Shown piece after piece: positions 14,181 to 22,257 of a DNA stretch of 45,493 bases. The notes beneath the pieces are model-generated. The model saw nothing but the letters and a program-made list of their open reading frames with translations, was not told the origin of the DNA and made no database searches. This DNA is from a virus. The stretch is from the IMG/VR virus record IMGVR_UViG_3300050821_003887, positions 1 to 45,493 of that record; one strand, written 5' to 3'. The first letter of the stretch is position 1; each line of letters begins with the position of its first letter. The position numbers and the translations under genes are program-made.

Positions 14181-14368
14181 TTCCGAATTCTAATAAACTG
14201 TTGTGGTTCTCCTGTCGATGGCTGGATTTAACTCTACATTGGTATCCTGACGCAGATTGTTGCCTGCATTTTGTGCATGACATGAAGTGGTGTACTGCGG
14301 GACTGCGAGTTAAGCCTTTTTGTATTATGCTGTCGTGGAATCCACTACCGATGCGAGTGAGGTTCTAA
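14177..14368 (+). CDS. Small Trp/Cys-rich protein (63 aa)
   Basis: Coupled upstream by ATGA and downstream by TAATG. It starts MIPNSNKLLWFSCRWLDLTL and has five Trp and five Cys, with a HWYPDADCCLHFVHDMKWC stretch. No family is recognised. The tight overlap on both sides is the best evidence that it is expressed. Confidence 0.5.
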   Translation: MIPNSNKLLWFSCRWLDLTLHWYPDADCCLHFVHDMKWCTAGLRVKPFCIMLSWNPLPMRVRF

Positions 14369-14721
14369 TGCCAATCCACGAATATGAGTGCGGTAATTGT
14401 TCGCACCACTGGTGCGAGTATTACAAGATGTCTTCGCTCGTGGCAGAGCGATTGATATGCCCGAAGTGTAATCTTAATTCGGGCGTCAAACAATTCTCTG
14501 CGTCACACACTTATCGCGACTTTGCGAAGCCGATACAGCATTACTCATGCGCGGTTATGACTAGGGCTGAAGCGGAAGCTATCGCCCGTGCTTGCCCCGA
14601 TGTGGAAATCTGCATGGACGAAGCGAGCGAAATGTTTGGTGTGCCTATCAGTCGCAATCAGACAGCGAAAGAGCAGTTGATGAAATTTACTGGCTACATT
14701 GACAAACAGGCCCCAAAGTAG
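14368..14721 (+). CDS. FmdB-like zinc-ribbon protein (117 aa)
   Basis: Start ATG 14368 overlaps the previous stop (TAATG) after GTGAGG; a longer upstream frame is a shadow. MPIHEYECGNCSHHW and LICPKCNLNSG give two C-x2-C pairs (C8, C11 and a second pair about 22 residues later), a single zinc ribbon as in FmdB/putative regulatory proteins. The rest is helical (RAEAEAIARACPDVEICMDE). It may contact DNA, RNA or another head protein. The gene end holds the -35 box of a promoter for the scaffold gene. Confidence 0.75.
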   Translation: MPIHEYECGNCSHHWCEYYKMSSLVAERLICPKCNLNSGVKQFSASHTYRDFAKPIQHYSCAVMTRAEAEAIARACPDVEICMDEASEMFGVPISRNQTAKEQLMKFTGYIDKQAPK

Positions 14722-14728
14722 CTAGTAT
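14699..14728 (+). promoter_or_regulatory. Promoter TTGACA-18-TAGTAT upstream of scaffold
   Basis: A consensus -35 (14699-14704), 18-base spacer and TAGTAT -10 (14723-14728). It is followed by a small hairpin, CCGTCA-TAA-TGACGG (14748-14762), then the Shine-Dalgarno site GAAAGGAT of the scaffold gene at 14779. The hairpin would sit in the 5' leader and may protect or regulate the mRNA. Confidence 0.65.
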
Positions 14729-14778
14729 GTTCCGTCTCACGTTTTTCCCGTCATAATGACGGCTAACGAAAGGATCAC

Positions 14779-15999
14779 ATGCCCGAAGTCGTCCCAGCCC
14801 CAAAAGTTGTCCCTCCTCCCCCGCCCCCGGAAACTACCGCTGCCTCTGCCCTGGCTCAAGAGCGCCCATCTGCCATTCGTCCCAAACATCAGCGGGAGGT
14901 AAAGCACGGCCCGAAACCGGGCACAGATCGGGCGACGAAAGAAGCGATCGGTGCAAAGATCGAAGATCGTCTCAAGCAAGTTGCCGATGAGGGCGTGACA
15001 GACACGCAGAAGAAACGCCTTAGTTCGCATTTCAGTCCCGGCAAGAAGCGCGTTGCGCCTGATCCTGTCGCGGAAGCTGACGATACGGCGGGAGGTACTA
15101 CGACCGAACAGCCCTTGGTTGCTCAGACGGATGCGACTGAAAAAAAGCCGTCTGAGGCTCCCACTTCTGATACCCCGCAAACCGAAGCCGCTCCTGCTGA
15201 ATCAACGCTCGTACTCCCCGATGCCCACCGTCGATCCCTGAAGAATTTTGGGTGGGAAGACGCAGATATCGACGCGAGCATGAAAGGTGCGGGCGCTGCC
15301 GCGTTCTTAACTACGGCCGCGAAAATTCACGCACAGCGATCGAAGGAAATCCAAGCCTACGCAAGAGCGGGACAGGCGTTGCAAGGGACGACACAGCCCG
15401 TTCCGACTCCTGCTCCCGCTCCTACGGCCCCGCCACAGGGGAGTATGGTCGATCGGGTGATGCAGAAGAATGCGGCCCTGAAGAAAGCCTATCCCGGTAA
15501 TGACGCCCTTTTTGATTCGATGATAACGAGCGAATTGGATATGGCGAAGCTGTTGGATTCCCAACGGGAAGCCCAACAGGCCGCACAGCTAGATTTGCAG
15601 ACTAAACAAGTCGATGCGTTCTTTAGTGCGGAACATCTGAAAGTCTATAAGGCGCATTATGGCGAGTCATTCGCAGCCGCCGATGCCGAACAATCCAAGC
15701 GACGAGACCAAGTTATCAACACCGCTGCTTACATTGTCAGGGGCGCACGAGCGCAAGGTGTCGAACTTGATCTCAACACCGCCCTCCAGATGGCCCACGA
15801 CGCTACCGCTGCCCCTATTGCAAAACAAGCCGCGAGGCAGGAAATCATAAATGAAGTCCAAGCCCGTGCGAATGGCTTGACGCAGAAGAATCAAGCGGGG
15901 CCATCGACTAAGCGCGAAGGCGCAGGCAAAGGTCCGCCCTCCCGCTCTGAGTTGCTGAGAAAGACGGGGGATCGGTTGAAGGCGGCAGGATTACGGTAA
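14779..15999 (+). CDS. Capsid scaffolding protein (putative)
   Basis: A 406-residue, highly charged, Ala/Pro/Gln-rich protein lying between portal and capsid genes, the usual place for the scaffold. Pro-rich at the start (MPEVVPAPKVVPPPPPPETT), low complexity to about residue 145, then long helices (AARQ, EIINEVQARANGL). It ends in LLRKTGDRLKAAGLR, echoing the KTGxRLK motif of two upstream head-region proteins; scaffold C-termini typically bind coat protein. A double hairpin terminator follows. Identification is by composition and position. Confidence 0.75.
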   Translation: MPEVVPAPKVVPPPPPPETTAASALAQERPSAIRPKHQREVKHGPKPGTDRATKEAIGAKIEDRLKQVADEGVTDTQKKRLSSHFSPGKKRVAPDPVAEADDTAGGTTTEQPLVAQTDATEKKPSEAPTSDTPQTEAAPAESTLVLPDAHRRSLKNFGWEDADIDASMKGAGAAAFLTTAAKIHAQRSKEIQAYARAGQALQGTTQPVPTPAPAPTAPPQGSMVDRVMQKNAALKKAYPGNDALFDSMITSELDMAKLLDSQREAQQAAQLDLQTKQVDAFFSAEHLKVYKAHYGESFAAADAEQSKRRDQVINTAAYIVRGARAQGVELDLNTALQMAHDATAAPIAKQAARQEIINEVQARANGLTQKNQAGPSTKREGAGKGPPSRSELLRKTGDRLKAAGLR

Positions 16000-16022
16000 A
16001 AGCCCACATCGGCATAGAGTGG

Positions 16023-16051
16023 CGCAGATGGCTCAACATGCCGCATCTGCG
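16023..16051 (+). terminator. First hairpin of a tandem pair after the scaffold gene
   Basis: CGCAGATG (16023-16030) pairs perfectly with CATCTGCG (16044-16051), loop 13 bases. It has no T-run of its own and is followed directly by the terminator hairpin at 16052. It may be an RNA-processing or stabilising element. Confidence 0.5.
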
Positions 16052-16091
16052 AAATGCCCCATGGTTGCGATCATGGGGCATTTGCTTTTTT
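16052..16091 (+). terminator. Rho-independent terminator between scaffold and capsid regions
   Basis: AAATGCCCCATG (16052-16063) and CATGGGGCATTT (16072-16083) form a perfect 12-bp stem with an 8-base loop, followed by GC and six T (16086-16091). Confidence 0.92.
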
Positions 16092-16118
16092 CTCAGGATG
16101 TGATAGGGTGAGGGGAAT

Positions 16119-16553
16119 ATGGCTCAGCGCGGTGACCCAAAACTTGAGTATATCATCGATGCCGTATGCAAGAAGGTCCACGAAACCTTCCCGCGTCATG
16201 GAATACAAAAGCTCTGTCTTCGTCCTGAAATCTGTCCCTCCAATATTATCGACATTGTGATGGACCCTAAGCCGTGGTCTACTTACAAATTAGAAGTGAA
16301 GAAGGGGGATGTGAATCGATGCCATTGGAATTGTGTCGATCTGTTTCAGGAATATCCCCGTGGCGAGGTGCAAATCTGCGTGGGCTTCTACGCCTTTCGT
16401 CCTGAGCTATTAGGTCGTATTCATACGTGGCTCGTCCACAAAGACGGCCATATTATTGAGACTATTCGGCGGGCGGATATTTACGTGGGGAGTTTGCTTT
16501 CTCTCGAACAGTGTGATATGTTCGTCAAGGAAAGCGAAAAGACGCGGCCATGA
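16119..16553 (+). CDS. Hypothetical protein (144 aa)
   Basis: First gene after the terminator; ATG 16119 follows GAGGGG. It is a soluble mixed protein with RHGIQKLCLRPEICPSNIID, CHWNCVDLFQEYPRGEVQIC and a C-terminal half containing WLVHKDGHIIETIRRADIYV. Seven Cys are present but no clear zinc pattern. I do not recognise a family. Its stop overlaps the start of the endonuclease gene (ATGA). Position next to the capsid gene might suggest a head role. Confidence 0.65.
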   Translation: MAQRGDPKLEYIIDAVCKKVHETFPRHGIQKLCLRPEICPSNIIDIVMDPKPWSTYKLEVKKGDVNRCHWNCVDLFQEYPRGEVQICVGFYAFRPELLGRIHTWLVHKDGHIIETIRRADIYVGSLLSLEQCDMFVKESEKTRP

Positions 16554-17065
16554 AGCGATGTACGAAATGTAATCTTGAAAAGCCAGAGACGGAATTTCAT
16601 CGTCGTGGTAAGAGCGGCCTACATGCCGAATGCAAGACGTGCCGATGTGCAAGGGAACGAGAGGGAGGTAAACGGCGGTACTATGCGGACCTCGATCGTT
16701 CGCGAGAAACGAATCGCGAGAAGCGGCGTAAAGAACGGCAGACGATGGAGACGTGGTGTGCGCAGATTATTTCCCCTATTCGTCGTCGTGCGGCGGAACA
16801 AAATCTTCCCTTCGATTTGGATGCCGGTTACTTACGGTCAATTTGGCCCGCTAACAATCTCTGTCCTGTGTTGTATACGGAATTTCTTTTTGGCCGCGAG
16901 AAAGGAAATAATGCGGGACCGTCTGTTGATCGACGTGTGCCAGAAAAAGGATATGTGCGTGGGAATGTGACGATACTTTCGTATCGTGCGAACCGTTTGA
17001 AGTGTGATGCAACTCCTTCCGAACTACTCGCGGTGATTGACTATGTAAAACAATGCGGCCTATGA
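16550..17065 (+). CDS. HNH-type phage endonuclease with zinc finger
   Basis: The 171-residue protein starts with a zinc finger, C4-x2-C7 and C28-x2-C31 (MKRCTKCNLEKPETEF; AECKTCRC), followed by a basic helix. The C-terminal third has GPSVDRRVPEKGYVRGNV (123-140) and SYRANRLKCDATPSELL, a signature seen in many free-standing phage endonucleases. A remnant of a relative is at 4139-4339. The gene lies between ATGA and the capsid gene. It is flanked by GCGGCCATGA (16545-16554 region) and GCGGCCTATGA (17056-17065 region), which hints at insertion. Confidence 0.75.
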   Translation: MKRCTKCNLEKPETEFHRRGKSGLHAECKTCRCAREREGGKRRYYADLDRSRETNREKRRKERQTMETWCAQIISPIRRRAAEQNLPFDLDAGYLRSIWPANNLCPVLYTEFLFGREKGNNAGPSVDRRVPEKGYVRGNVTILSYRANRLKCDATPSELLAVIDYVKQCGL

Positions 17066-17084
17066 TATCCCGACGCCCCGAAGT

Positions 17085-18227
17085 TTGGGCGGTTTCAAAG
17101 AGGTAACTACGGCTGACATCAGTGTGCTCACCGATCTCGTGCAAAATACCCTGAACAACCTACCGTGGGACGGTTCCTGGGAACTCTGTCTTAACCAGCC
17201 CGACTATCCCGTCGCGGCTATCCTCAATGACGACCATATCAAGTCTGAGGGCGGAAAGTCGATTCAGAAGCAAATCGTTCTGAATTACAACTTTAACCAA
17301 GCCGCGAACCGTACCCTCTATCAGACCGACGTGCCTGCCGCCCCGCAGATGATGAACACGATCATCGTGCCGTGGTGCTTCACGGGCGTCAACTGGTCCT
17401 ACGACAAAAACGAACTTGCGATGAACAGCGGGAGCAAGGCGGGCTTCATCGATCTCATCGAACAGAAGCGCGTCGATGCCATGATCCAACTTGCGGAGCT
17501 TTACGAAACTAACGGATGGGTTGCACCAATTTCAGCGGCCGATACCACGACCCCGTACGGTATCCCCTACTACCTCCCATTTGCGGCCAATGGATTTGTT
17601 GGTAACGGTTTCTCCGGTCAGACAGTACGATACCAGAACGGAACTATCGGCACTCTTGTGGCAGGTATCGATGCCTCAGTCCAGACCAAATGGAATAGTT
17701 TCGTCGGAACTTATGCCAAGGTCGATAATGCTCTCATTCGTTTGATTCGCTCTGCGACTCGTAAGACAAACTTCAAATTCCCGAAGATGGTGAAGAATCC
17801 CGGTGAGGATTATTCGCGCGTCGATAGTGATGAAGGGTTGTATGCCTCTGAAGCAATCGTGACGGAATTGGAAGACTACGCCTACAAGAATGGGGACAAT
17901 ATGGCCCCGGCGCGGGAGTTGACTGGCCGTATCGGCTTCACTGAAGATGGTGTGACGTTCTCTGGCGTCCCGCTCCGTTACGCTCCTACGCTGGATACCG
18001 AAACGGTTGTCAACACGGCGGGAACGACTGTCAATCCCGCCTCAATTTACATGGTTCGGTGGGGCGCGATTCAGCCCACGGTTTTGACTGACATGTGGAA
18101 TGTGGAATCGGTATCTGCGATTACGCCGTTCCAGCACACGGTTATCTCGTGCTTCTTGGACTCGACTTACAATCTGGTCATTCGTAACCGGCGTAGTGCA
18201 GGCTTCCATCTTCACTTGGCACTTTAA
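17085..18227 (+). CDS. Major capsid protein
   Basis: A 380-residue protein in the position and size range of the coat protein, with an early helix (ISVLTDLVQNTLNNLPWDG), an extended beta region, and a long central domain (RLIRSATRKTNFKFPKMVKN). It has high Asn/Thr/Gly content and a balanced charge as in HK97-fold coats. The first usable start is TTG 17085 without a clear Shine-Dalgarno. The 12 codons before it read in frame as AYDIPTPRS plus flanks and look coding, so the real N-terminus is probably longer and the ATG was disturbed by the endonuclease gene just upstream. Confidence 0.85.
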   Translation: MGGFKEVTTADISVLTDLVQNTLNNLPWDGSWELCLNQPDYPVAAILNDDHIKSEGGKSIQKQIVLNYNFNQAANRTLYQTDVPAAPQMMNTIIVPWCFTGVNWSYDKNELAMNSGSKAGFIDLIEQKRVDAMIQLAELYETNGWVAPISAADTTTPYGIPYYLPFAANGFVGNGFSGQTVRYQNGTIGTLVAGIDASVQTKWNSFVGTYAKVDNALIRLIRSATRKTNFKFPKMVKNPGEDYSRVDSDEGLYASEAIVTELEDYAYKNGDNMAPARELTGRIGFTEDGVTFSGVPLRYAPTLDTETVVNTAGTTVNPASIYMVRWGAIQPTVLTDMWNVESVSAITPFQHTVISCFLDSTYNLVIRNRRSAGFHLHLAL

Positions 18228-18274
18228 GGTGGAATCCACGGATCGGGTTTGACAAACACGCAAAATGGCGTGGT

Positions 18275-18586
18275 ATGCGGCCCGGAGCGAAAATTGAAGC
18301 TCAGCGGCGAGCCGGACGAAAGTATATAGCTCTCCGCGAGTACGGATTGAGTGAGGCGGAATTTGAAGCTGTTGAAGCTCGACGCCACACAGGTAACTGT
18401 GAAATATGCGGTATTCATGCCAGTGAGGCATTACGCGGCATATTATTCATAGACCACGATCACGATAATAAACAATATCGTGGTCTGTTGTGCGACGATT
18501 GTAATCAAGCAATCTCGCGATTGAAGAACAGTGTTCCTATCGTGCTAAATGCCGCGCGATACTTAGAAAGAACAGGTGTCTCTTGA
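18275..18586 (+). CDS. Endonuclease VII-type homing endonuclease (103 aa)
   Basis: Short form with C42-x2-C45 (NCEICGIH), the catalytic IDHDHDNKQYRG (59-70) and CDDCN (73-77), plus a final helix. It has no long N-terminal extension. It lies between the capsid gene and its downstream partner, whose TTG start overlaps its stop (TTGA). The start ATG 18275 lacks a good ribosome site; a TTGACA is present at 18249-18254. Confidence 0.8.
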   Translation: MRPGAKIEAQRRAGRKYIALREYGLSEAEFEAVEARRHTGNCEICGIHASEALRGILFIDHDHDNKQYRGLLCDDCNQAISRLKNSVPIVLNAARYLERTGVS

Positions 18587-19557
18587 GGACAGGGCTTGTA
18601 AAACCGAACGGCTACTCTGCGACGTATCTCACGAATCAGCTTTCTCCCGGCGTGTGGGATACCTGCCCCGGCTCTGACCTTAACCAGTTGGCGACCGGCT
18701 ACTTCGCCTATTTCCACTATGAGAATGGTTTCCATCCCGCCTCTTTGCTGTTCACGGATGCGGGCAGCACGACCACGAGCGGACAGGCATGGGACAATTC
18801 CAGCACTCTCACTACGAACGTCGGCACGACTGCCGTTAGCTCAACGGCAGGTATCGGCCACGTCATTACCCTGACGGGCGGTTCGACTTCGACTTCGGCT
18901 CTCGCGGGCCGCGTTGGTATCGTCACTCGCCCGATTGGATCGATTACTCCGGGTGGCCTCGGCTATTGGTTCGAGGCGTGTGTGACTGTCACCAACTCCA
19001 CGACTCAGGGTGCATTCGTCGGTATCGCGACCCTTCCCGCGCTCTCCACAGGCGGGAGTACGGGTGGCGGGATCATCAGCACTGTCACGGCGACTCGCTC
19101 CACGAATACCCTCATTGGCTCGACTGGCGCGATCGGCTTCTGGATGCATGGTGCTTCGACCCTTAACTTCGATGCCATCTATCAGAATCAGACTAGTGGT
19201 GGCAGCACTAACTCCGGTATCTCCACGGTGCTTCAGGGTGTATTGACTTCTTCGACTGGTGCGATTGTGCCTGTCTCGATCTATACGGGCGCTATTGGGC
19301 CTGTCACCCCGCCCGGCCTGTTGACCAGCACGCAATGCGTGAAGCTCGGCCTCAAGTATCTGCCGCAAGGGCCGGGTGGCCCGCAGATGCAGTGGTATGT
19401 GAACGGCGCGCAGGTTGCGGCTGTTCAGGTCACGACTGCCGGATTTGATGTGGCGAATCAATATGGTGCGATTGTCGAGTTTGCTGGTCCGTCCACAGGT
19501 ACTGCGAGTCAGATGAAAGTTGATTTCTTGGCCGTGGCCGCGCAGCAGACGTATTGA
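18583..19557 (+). CDS. Putative head decoration or other abundant virion protein (324 aa)
   Basis: All-beta, rich in Thr, Ser and Gly (SAGIGHVITLTGGST-like stretches) and almost without Lys, typical of virion surface proteins. The second half includes VKLGLKYLPQGPGGPQMQWY and VNGAQVAAVQVTTAGFD, reminiscent of concanavalin/LamG-like jelly rolls. It comes right after the capsid gene and an inserted endonuclease, and before a terminator, so it probably belongs to the same transcript as the capsid. It starts with TTG overlapping the endonuclease stop; no ATG is in frame near by. Confidence 0.65.
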   Translation: MRTGLVKPNGYSATYLTNQLSPGVWDTCPGSDLNQLATGYFAYFHYENGFHPASLLFTDAGSTTTSGQAWDNSSTLTTNVGTTAVSSTAGIGHVITLTGGSTSTSALAGRVGIVTRPIGSITPGGLGYWFEACVTVTNSTTQGAFVGIATLPALSTGGSTGGGIISTVTATRSTNTLIGSTGAIGFWMHGASTLNFDAIYQNQTSGGSTNSGISTVLQGVLTSSTGAIVPVSIYTGAIGPVTPPGLLTSTQCVKLGLKYLPQGPGGPQMQWYVNGAQVAAVQVTTAGFDVANQYGAIVEFAGPSTGTASQMKVDFLAVAAQQTY

Positions 19558-19571
19558 TCTTGCGTTGGGTA

Positions 19572-19593
19572 GGGCCATCACTTTTTCTGGCCC
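19572..19593 (+). terminator. Hairpin after the decoration-protein gene
   Basis: GGGCCA (19572-19577) pairs with TGGCCC (19588-19593), loop TCACTTTTTC. No T-run follows, so this is probably a helper hairpin to the terminator just downstream. Confidence 0.45.
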
Positions 19594-19604
19594 ATTTGCT
19601 CCTG

Positions 19605-19641
19605 AGCCGGTGAAGGTTGCGGACCCTTCCCGGCTTCTTTT
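19605..19641 (+). terminator. Rho-independent terminator before the adaptor gene
   Basis: AGCCGG (19605-19610) pairs with CCGGCT (19630-19635); inside it GAAGG pairs with CCTTC. A T-rich stretch (TCTTTTGT) follows. It ends the capsid/decoration transcript 20 bases before the next gene. Confidence 0.75.
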
Positions 19642-19657
19642 GTAGGTGGAATGAGCT

Positions 19658-20872
19658 ATGGCGCAAATTTTTCCCACGGGAGAAAATACTTCCGCTCTTA
19701 ACTTCGGCCAACTCGTAACCAACGTGGCTTATAAATTGGGGGTAGCGTCTTACGGCTCGACAGGAACAGGCGCACCTGCCCTTCCTACTGACCCCTTCAA
19801 TCTCTCTATTTGTCAAACCATCGTCAACGATTCGATCCGTATGCTTATCGCAGATGGTGCGGGAAAGTGGTATTGGCAGGATCAAACAATTCAGCTTGAT
19901 ACATTCCCGAATATTGGGCCAGATTCAACGGGCAGCACGTATGTGAAATCCACGGCGTATGACGCAGTCAACAATCTCACTACGCTTACCCTCACATCGC
20001 CCGCGACTCCCCCGGCTAACTCTACAGCGTTTCCTACGACGTTCGTTCCCTCTTTCTTGCAGTCGATGGAACTTCGGATTATCTGGCTCAATGGCGTGCC
20101 GTCCACAGGATTTCCCGGCAGTCTGTCTTTCCAAGGCACGGTCTTCGGCTCGACGGTGGGCGTGCCGTTCACGATCGTCAATTACCTTAGCCCCACAACT
20201 GTCCAAATAAGCGGGACACTCTCGACCGGCTCAGTCTCTACCTTCGTGGGATCGACTCACATTCCCTTCTCGATCGCGACGTTGGGTGACTTCACTCTAC
20301 CCGCCGATTTCGGTGGAGCATACACGTCAGAGATTACGTGGATAGCGGGAACGAATCGTGCGGTCTACATCGATTGGGTCGATGAGGCTACAATTCGTGC
20401 GCAACGTCAGCTTTACGCCTTCCAATTCGGTATTCCCTCTGTGGCGTCCGTGCGGCCTATCCCGCTCCCTACAGTTGCACAGATGGCGATCACTCCTACG
20501 CGGCCCCGGTGGGAGTTGAATATGTGGGTTTCGCCGTCCGAGTATTTGTCGGTGAACTTTAGCCACATGTTATCGTTCAATAACCTTGTCAATAGTACCG
20601 ATCTTCCCCCGACTCCCCTTTCGTTCGATGAGGTACTTCTTGCGGCTGTTCGCGCTCAGACTGAGCGTTATCAGATGGATTCGATCGGGGGACATGATTG
20701 GGAGTATTACCGCACGATTGCCCTCCCGAACGCTCAGAAGCTCAATACGATGGCCGCACCGAAGAAGCTCGGTGTAATGAGCAACGGCGGGATGAAGGCA
20801 GGCCCACGGGGGCTTACAGACTGGCGAAGACGGTGGTATCTCAGAAGTAACATAACTCAATTTCCCCGTTGA
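19658..20872 (+). CDS. Head-tail adaptor / tail protein (putative)
   Basis: A 404-residue protein after the capsid group. The N-terminal part, FGQLVTNVAYKLGVASYG (about 16-33) followed by ICQTIVNDSIRMLIADGAGK, looks like the helical core of podovirus head-tail connectors; a beta-rich insertion follows, then a C-terminal region with PPTPLSFDEVLLAAVRAQTE. GGTGGA precedes the ATG. It would bind beneath the portal ring. The exact type (gp4- or gp11-like) cannot be set from sequence alone. Confidence 0.65.
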   Translation: MAQIFPTGENTSALNFGQLVTNVAYKLGVASYGSTGTGAPALPTDPFNLSICQTIVNDSIRMLIADGAGKWYWQDQTIQLDTFPNIGPDSTGSTYVKSTAYDAVNNLTTLTLTSPATPPANSTAFPTTFVPSFLQSMELRIIWLNGVPSTGFPGSLSFQGTVFGSTVGVPFTIVNYLSPTTVQISGTLSTGSVSTFVGSTHIPFSIATLGDFTLPADFGGAYTSEITWIAGTNRAVYIDWVDEATIRAQRQLYAFQFGIPSVASVRPIPLPTVAQMAITPTRPRWELNMWVSPSEYLSVNFSHMLSFNNLVNSTDLPPTPLSFDEVLLAAVRAQTERYQMDSIGGHDWEYYRTIALPNAQKLNTMAAPKKLGVMSNGGMKAGPRGLTDWRRRWYLRSNITQFPR

Positions 20873-20907
20873 ACTTATGATCGACTGGAAATAGAAGATT
20901 TGTGTGG

Positions 20908-20913
20908 TATAAT
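20908..20913 (+). promoter_or_regulatory. -10 box TATAAT for a leaderless endonuclease gene
   Basis: TGTGTGG-TATAAT lies 5 bases before ATG 20919 with no Shine-Dalgarno in between. No good -35 is seen. Confidence 0.5.
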
Positions 20914-20918
20914 GGTGC

Positions 20919-21392
20919 ATGACGCACAAAACCTGTACGAATCGCGAATGCTCACACAAGGGGGCTTTACAATCCATAGATCGTTTTACTCGAAATTATG
21001 CCCACAAAGACGGGTATAACAATGAGTGTAAAGACTGTATCAACCGAAGACGACGCGGCTGGTACGCTCGCAACGGCGGCGAATATGATCGTGTTCGCCA
21101 CCAGAAGCGCCGTGCCGATCCTGTACTGAATAACTTAGATGCTGCACGTACTGCCGCGATTCGCTACGGCATTCCAGTCGAAGAAGTGTTGCGATTACGC
21201 GAAATCAAGATATGCCATTTGTGTGCGGGAGAGGCAGATCGCACAAAAAGCAAGTGGAATCATCATATCGACCATAACCATGAGACGGGAAAAGTGCGAG
21301 GTGTGCTGTGTGGACAATGCAACAAATTTCTGTCTTTGGTCGATAAGCTCGGTTTAGACCACATTGCTAAATACCTGCAACGTGGCCTATAA
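20919..21392 (+). CDS. Endonuclease VII-type homing endonuclease with extra zinc finger
   Basis: 157 residues. An N-terminal zinc finger (C6, C11, C37, C40, in KTCTNRECSHKG and NECKDCINRR) precedes the endonuclease VII core: C99-x2-C102, HHIDHNHETGKVRG (115-128) and CGQCN (131-135). It has its own TATAAT box 5 bases upstream and no Shine-Dalgarno, so it is likely expressed independently as a leaderless message. It is placed between adaptor and the next structural gene. Confidence 0.87.
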   Translation: MTHKTCTNRECSHKGALQSIDRFTRNYAHKDGYNNECKDCINRRRRGWYARNGGEYDRVRHQKRRADPVLNNLDAARTAAIRYGIPVEEVLRLREIKICHLCAGEADRTKSKWNHHIDHNHETGKVRGVLCGQCNKFLSLVDKLGLDHIAKYLQRGL

Positions 21393-21424
21393 TCTCACGG
21401 CCCTTTTTCTGGATAAGGATACGT

Positions 21425-22069
21425 ATGGCAAATTTCGATCCGATCAATTTTCTTCAAGAAGTGAAACAGATTGTAACGGGTAACAACAACATCCAAGGTA
21501 GCACGTCGAACGGCATCCCCTTCCCCAATGTGTCGGATGACGGCGGCTTTCTCGTCGATGTGGATATCTCATCTCGTATCCCCTCCACCCTCACCAGCAC
21601 GGCGACTTCGACCATCAGCACGCTATTTATCACTCGAGACTACGATCAGGCATCAGACAACGCCATGTTGCGTTTGATTTGTTCGACTTCCACGGCGGGA
21701 AATCCCACGATCTCTACCAGCGTGGCCCTTACGATTTGGAATCCGAATATCAGCACGACTTCAACCTCCACGACTGTTGCTCAGATTTCTTCCACGGCGT
21801 TTGTGTCCAGCACGATCACGAACTATGGTGTTGACTTCTCCGGTAACGGCCTTCAGTATGGCGACGTGATTTCGCTCGCGCTCTCGACGACGGGCGGGAA
21901 TCTTGGTCTCATTGGTGCGGCATTCACCTACTCTTCGGACTTGGTTGCATATCAGGATTACGGCAGCCCGCAGACTACCGTCTCTATTACAACGGGCTTG
22001 GCGACTGCGCCGAACAGTGTACTCACCGAAACCGTGAATGGCTCGACCTACGAAATTCGGACGCGGTAA
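21425..22069 (+). CDS. Putative virion protein, Ser/Thr-rich (214 aa)
   Basis: Starts after AAGGATACGT. It is all-beta and Ser/Thr-rich (STLTSTATSTISTLFITRDY, NISTTSTSTTVAQISST) with few charges, similar in character to the proteins at 5710 and 18583. It may be a head fibre or tail accessory protein. No family is recognised. It is followed with TAATG overlap by a small membrane protein. Confidence 0.55.
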   Translation: MANFDPINFLQEVKQIVTGNNNIQGSTSNGIPFPNVSDDGGFLVDVDISSRIPSTLTSTATSTISTLFITRDYDQASDNAMLRLICSTSTAGNPTISTSVALTIWNPNISTTSTSTTVAQISSTAFVSSTITNYGVDFSGNGLQYGDVISLALSTTGGNLGLIGAAFTYSSDLVAYQDYGSPQTTVSITTGLATAPNSVLTETVNGSTYEIRTR

Positions 22070-22257
22070 TGATTAGCCGTATCATTTGTTGGGTCGCTTT
22101 GGTCGCGATCATTGGATACGATATCCCGGTCGCAATTCTCGGCTATCCGACGATCTCAGACGAAGTGCGAGTAATCGACGGAGAAATGGGTGGATTGATT
22201 CGGTTTGGGATGTTGGCCTTATGGTGTCACTGGTTTTTACCGGCTAAATTGCGATGA
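22069..22257 (+). CDS. Small membrane protein (62 aa)
   Basis: TAATG overlap with the preceding gene. Hydrophobic segment IICWVALVAIIGYDIPVAIL (about 5-24), a polar loop (SDEVRVIDGEMGG), then a second hydrophobic segment GLIRFGMLALWCHWFLP (about 43-59). Small phage proteins with an N-terminal helix and a final GHxFxP-like stretch are frequent next to structural genes. A holin-like role is possible, but the stronger holin candidate lies at 31453. Confidence 0.6.
   Translation: MISRIICWVALVAIIGYDIPVAILGYPTISDEVRVIDGEMGGLIRFGMLALWCHWFLPAKLR

Noticed and set aside
16550-17090. Group I intron carrying the endonuclease in the capsid gene
   Set aside because: No upstream capsid exon is present and no intron core was seen; the endonuclease is coupled to the gene upstream by ATGA.
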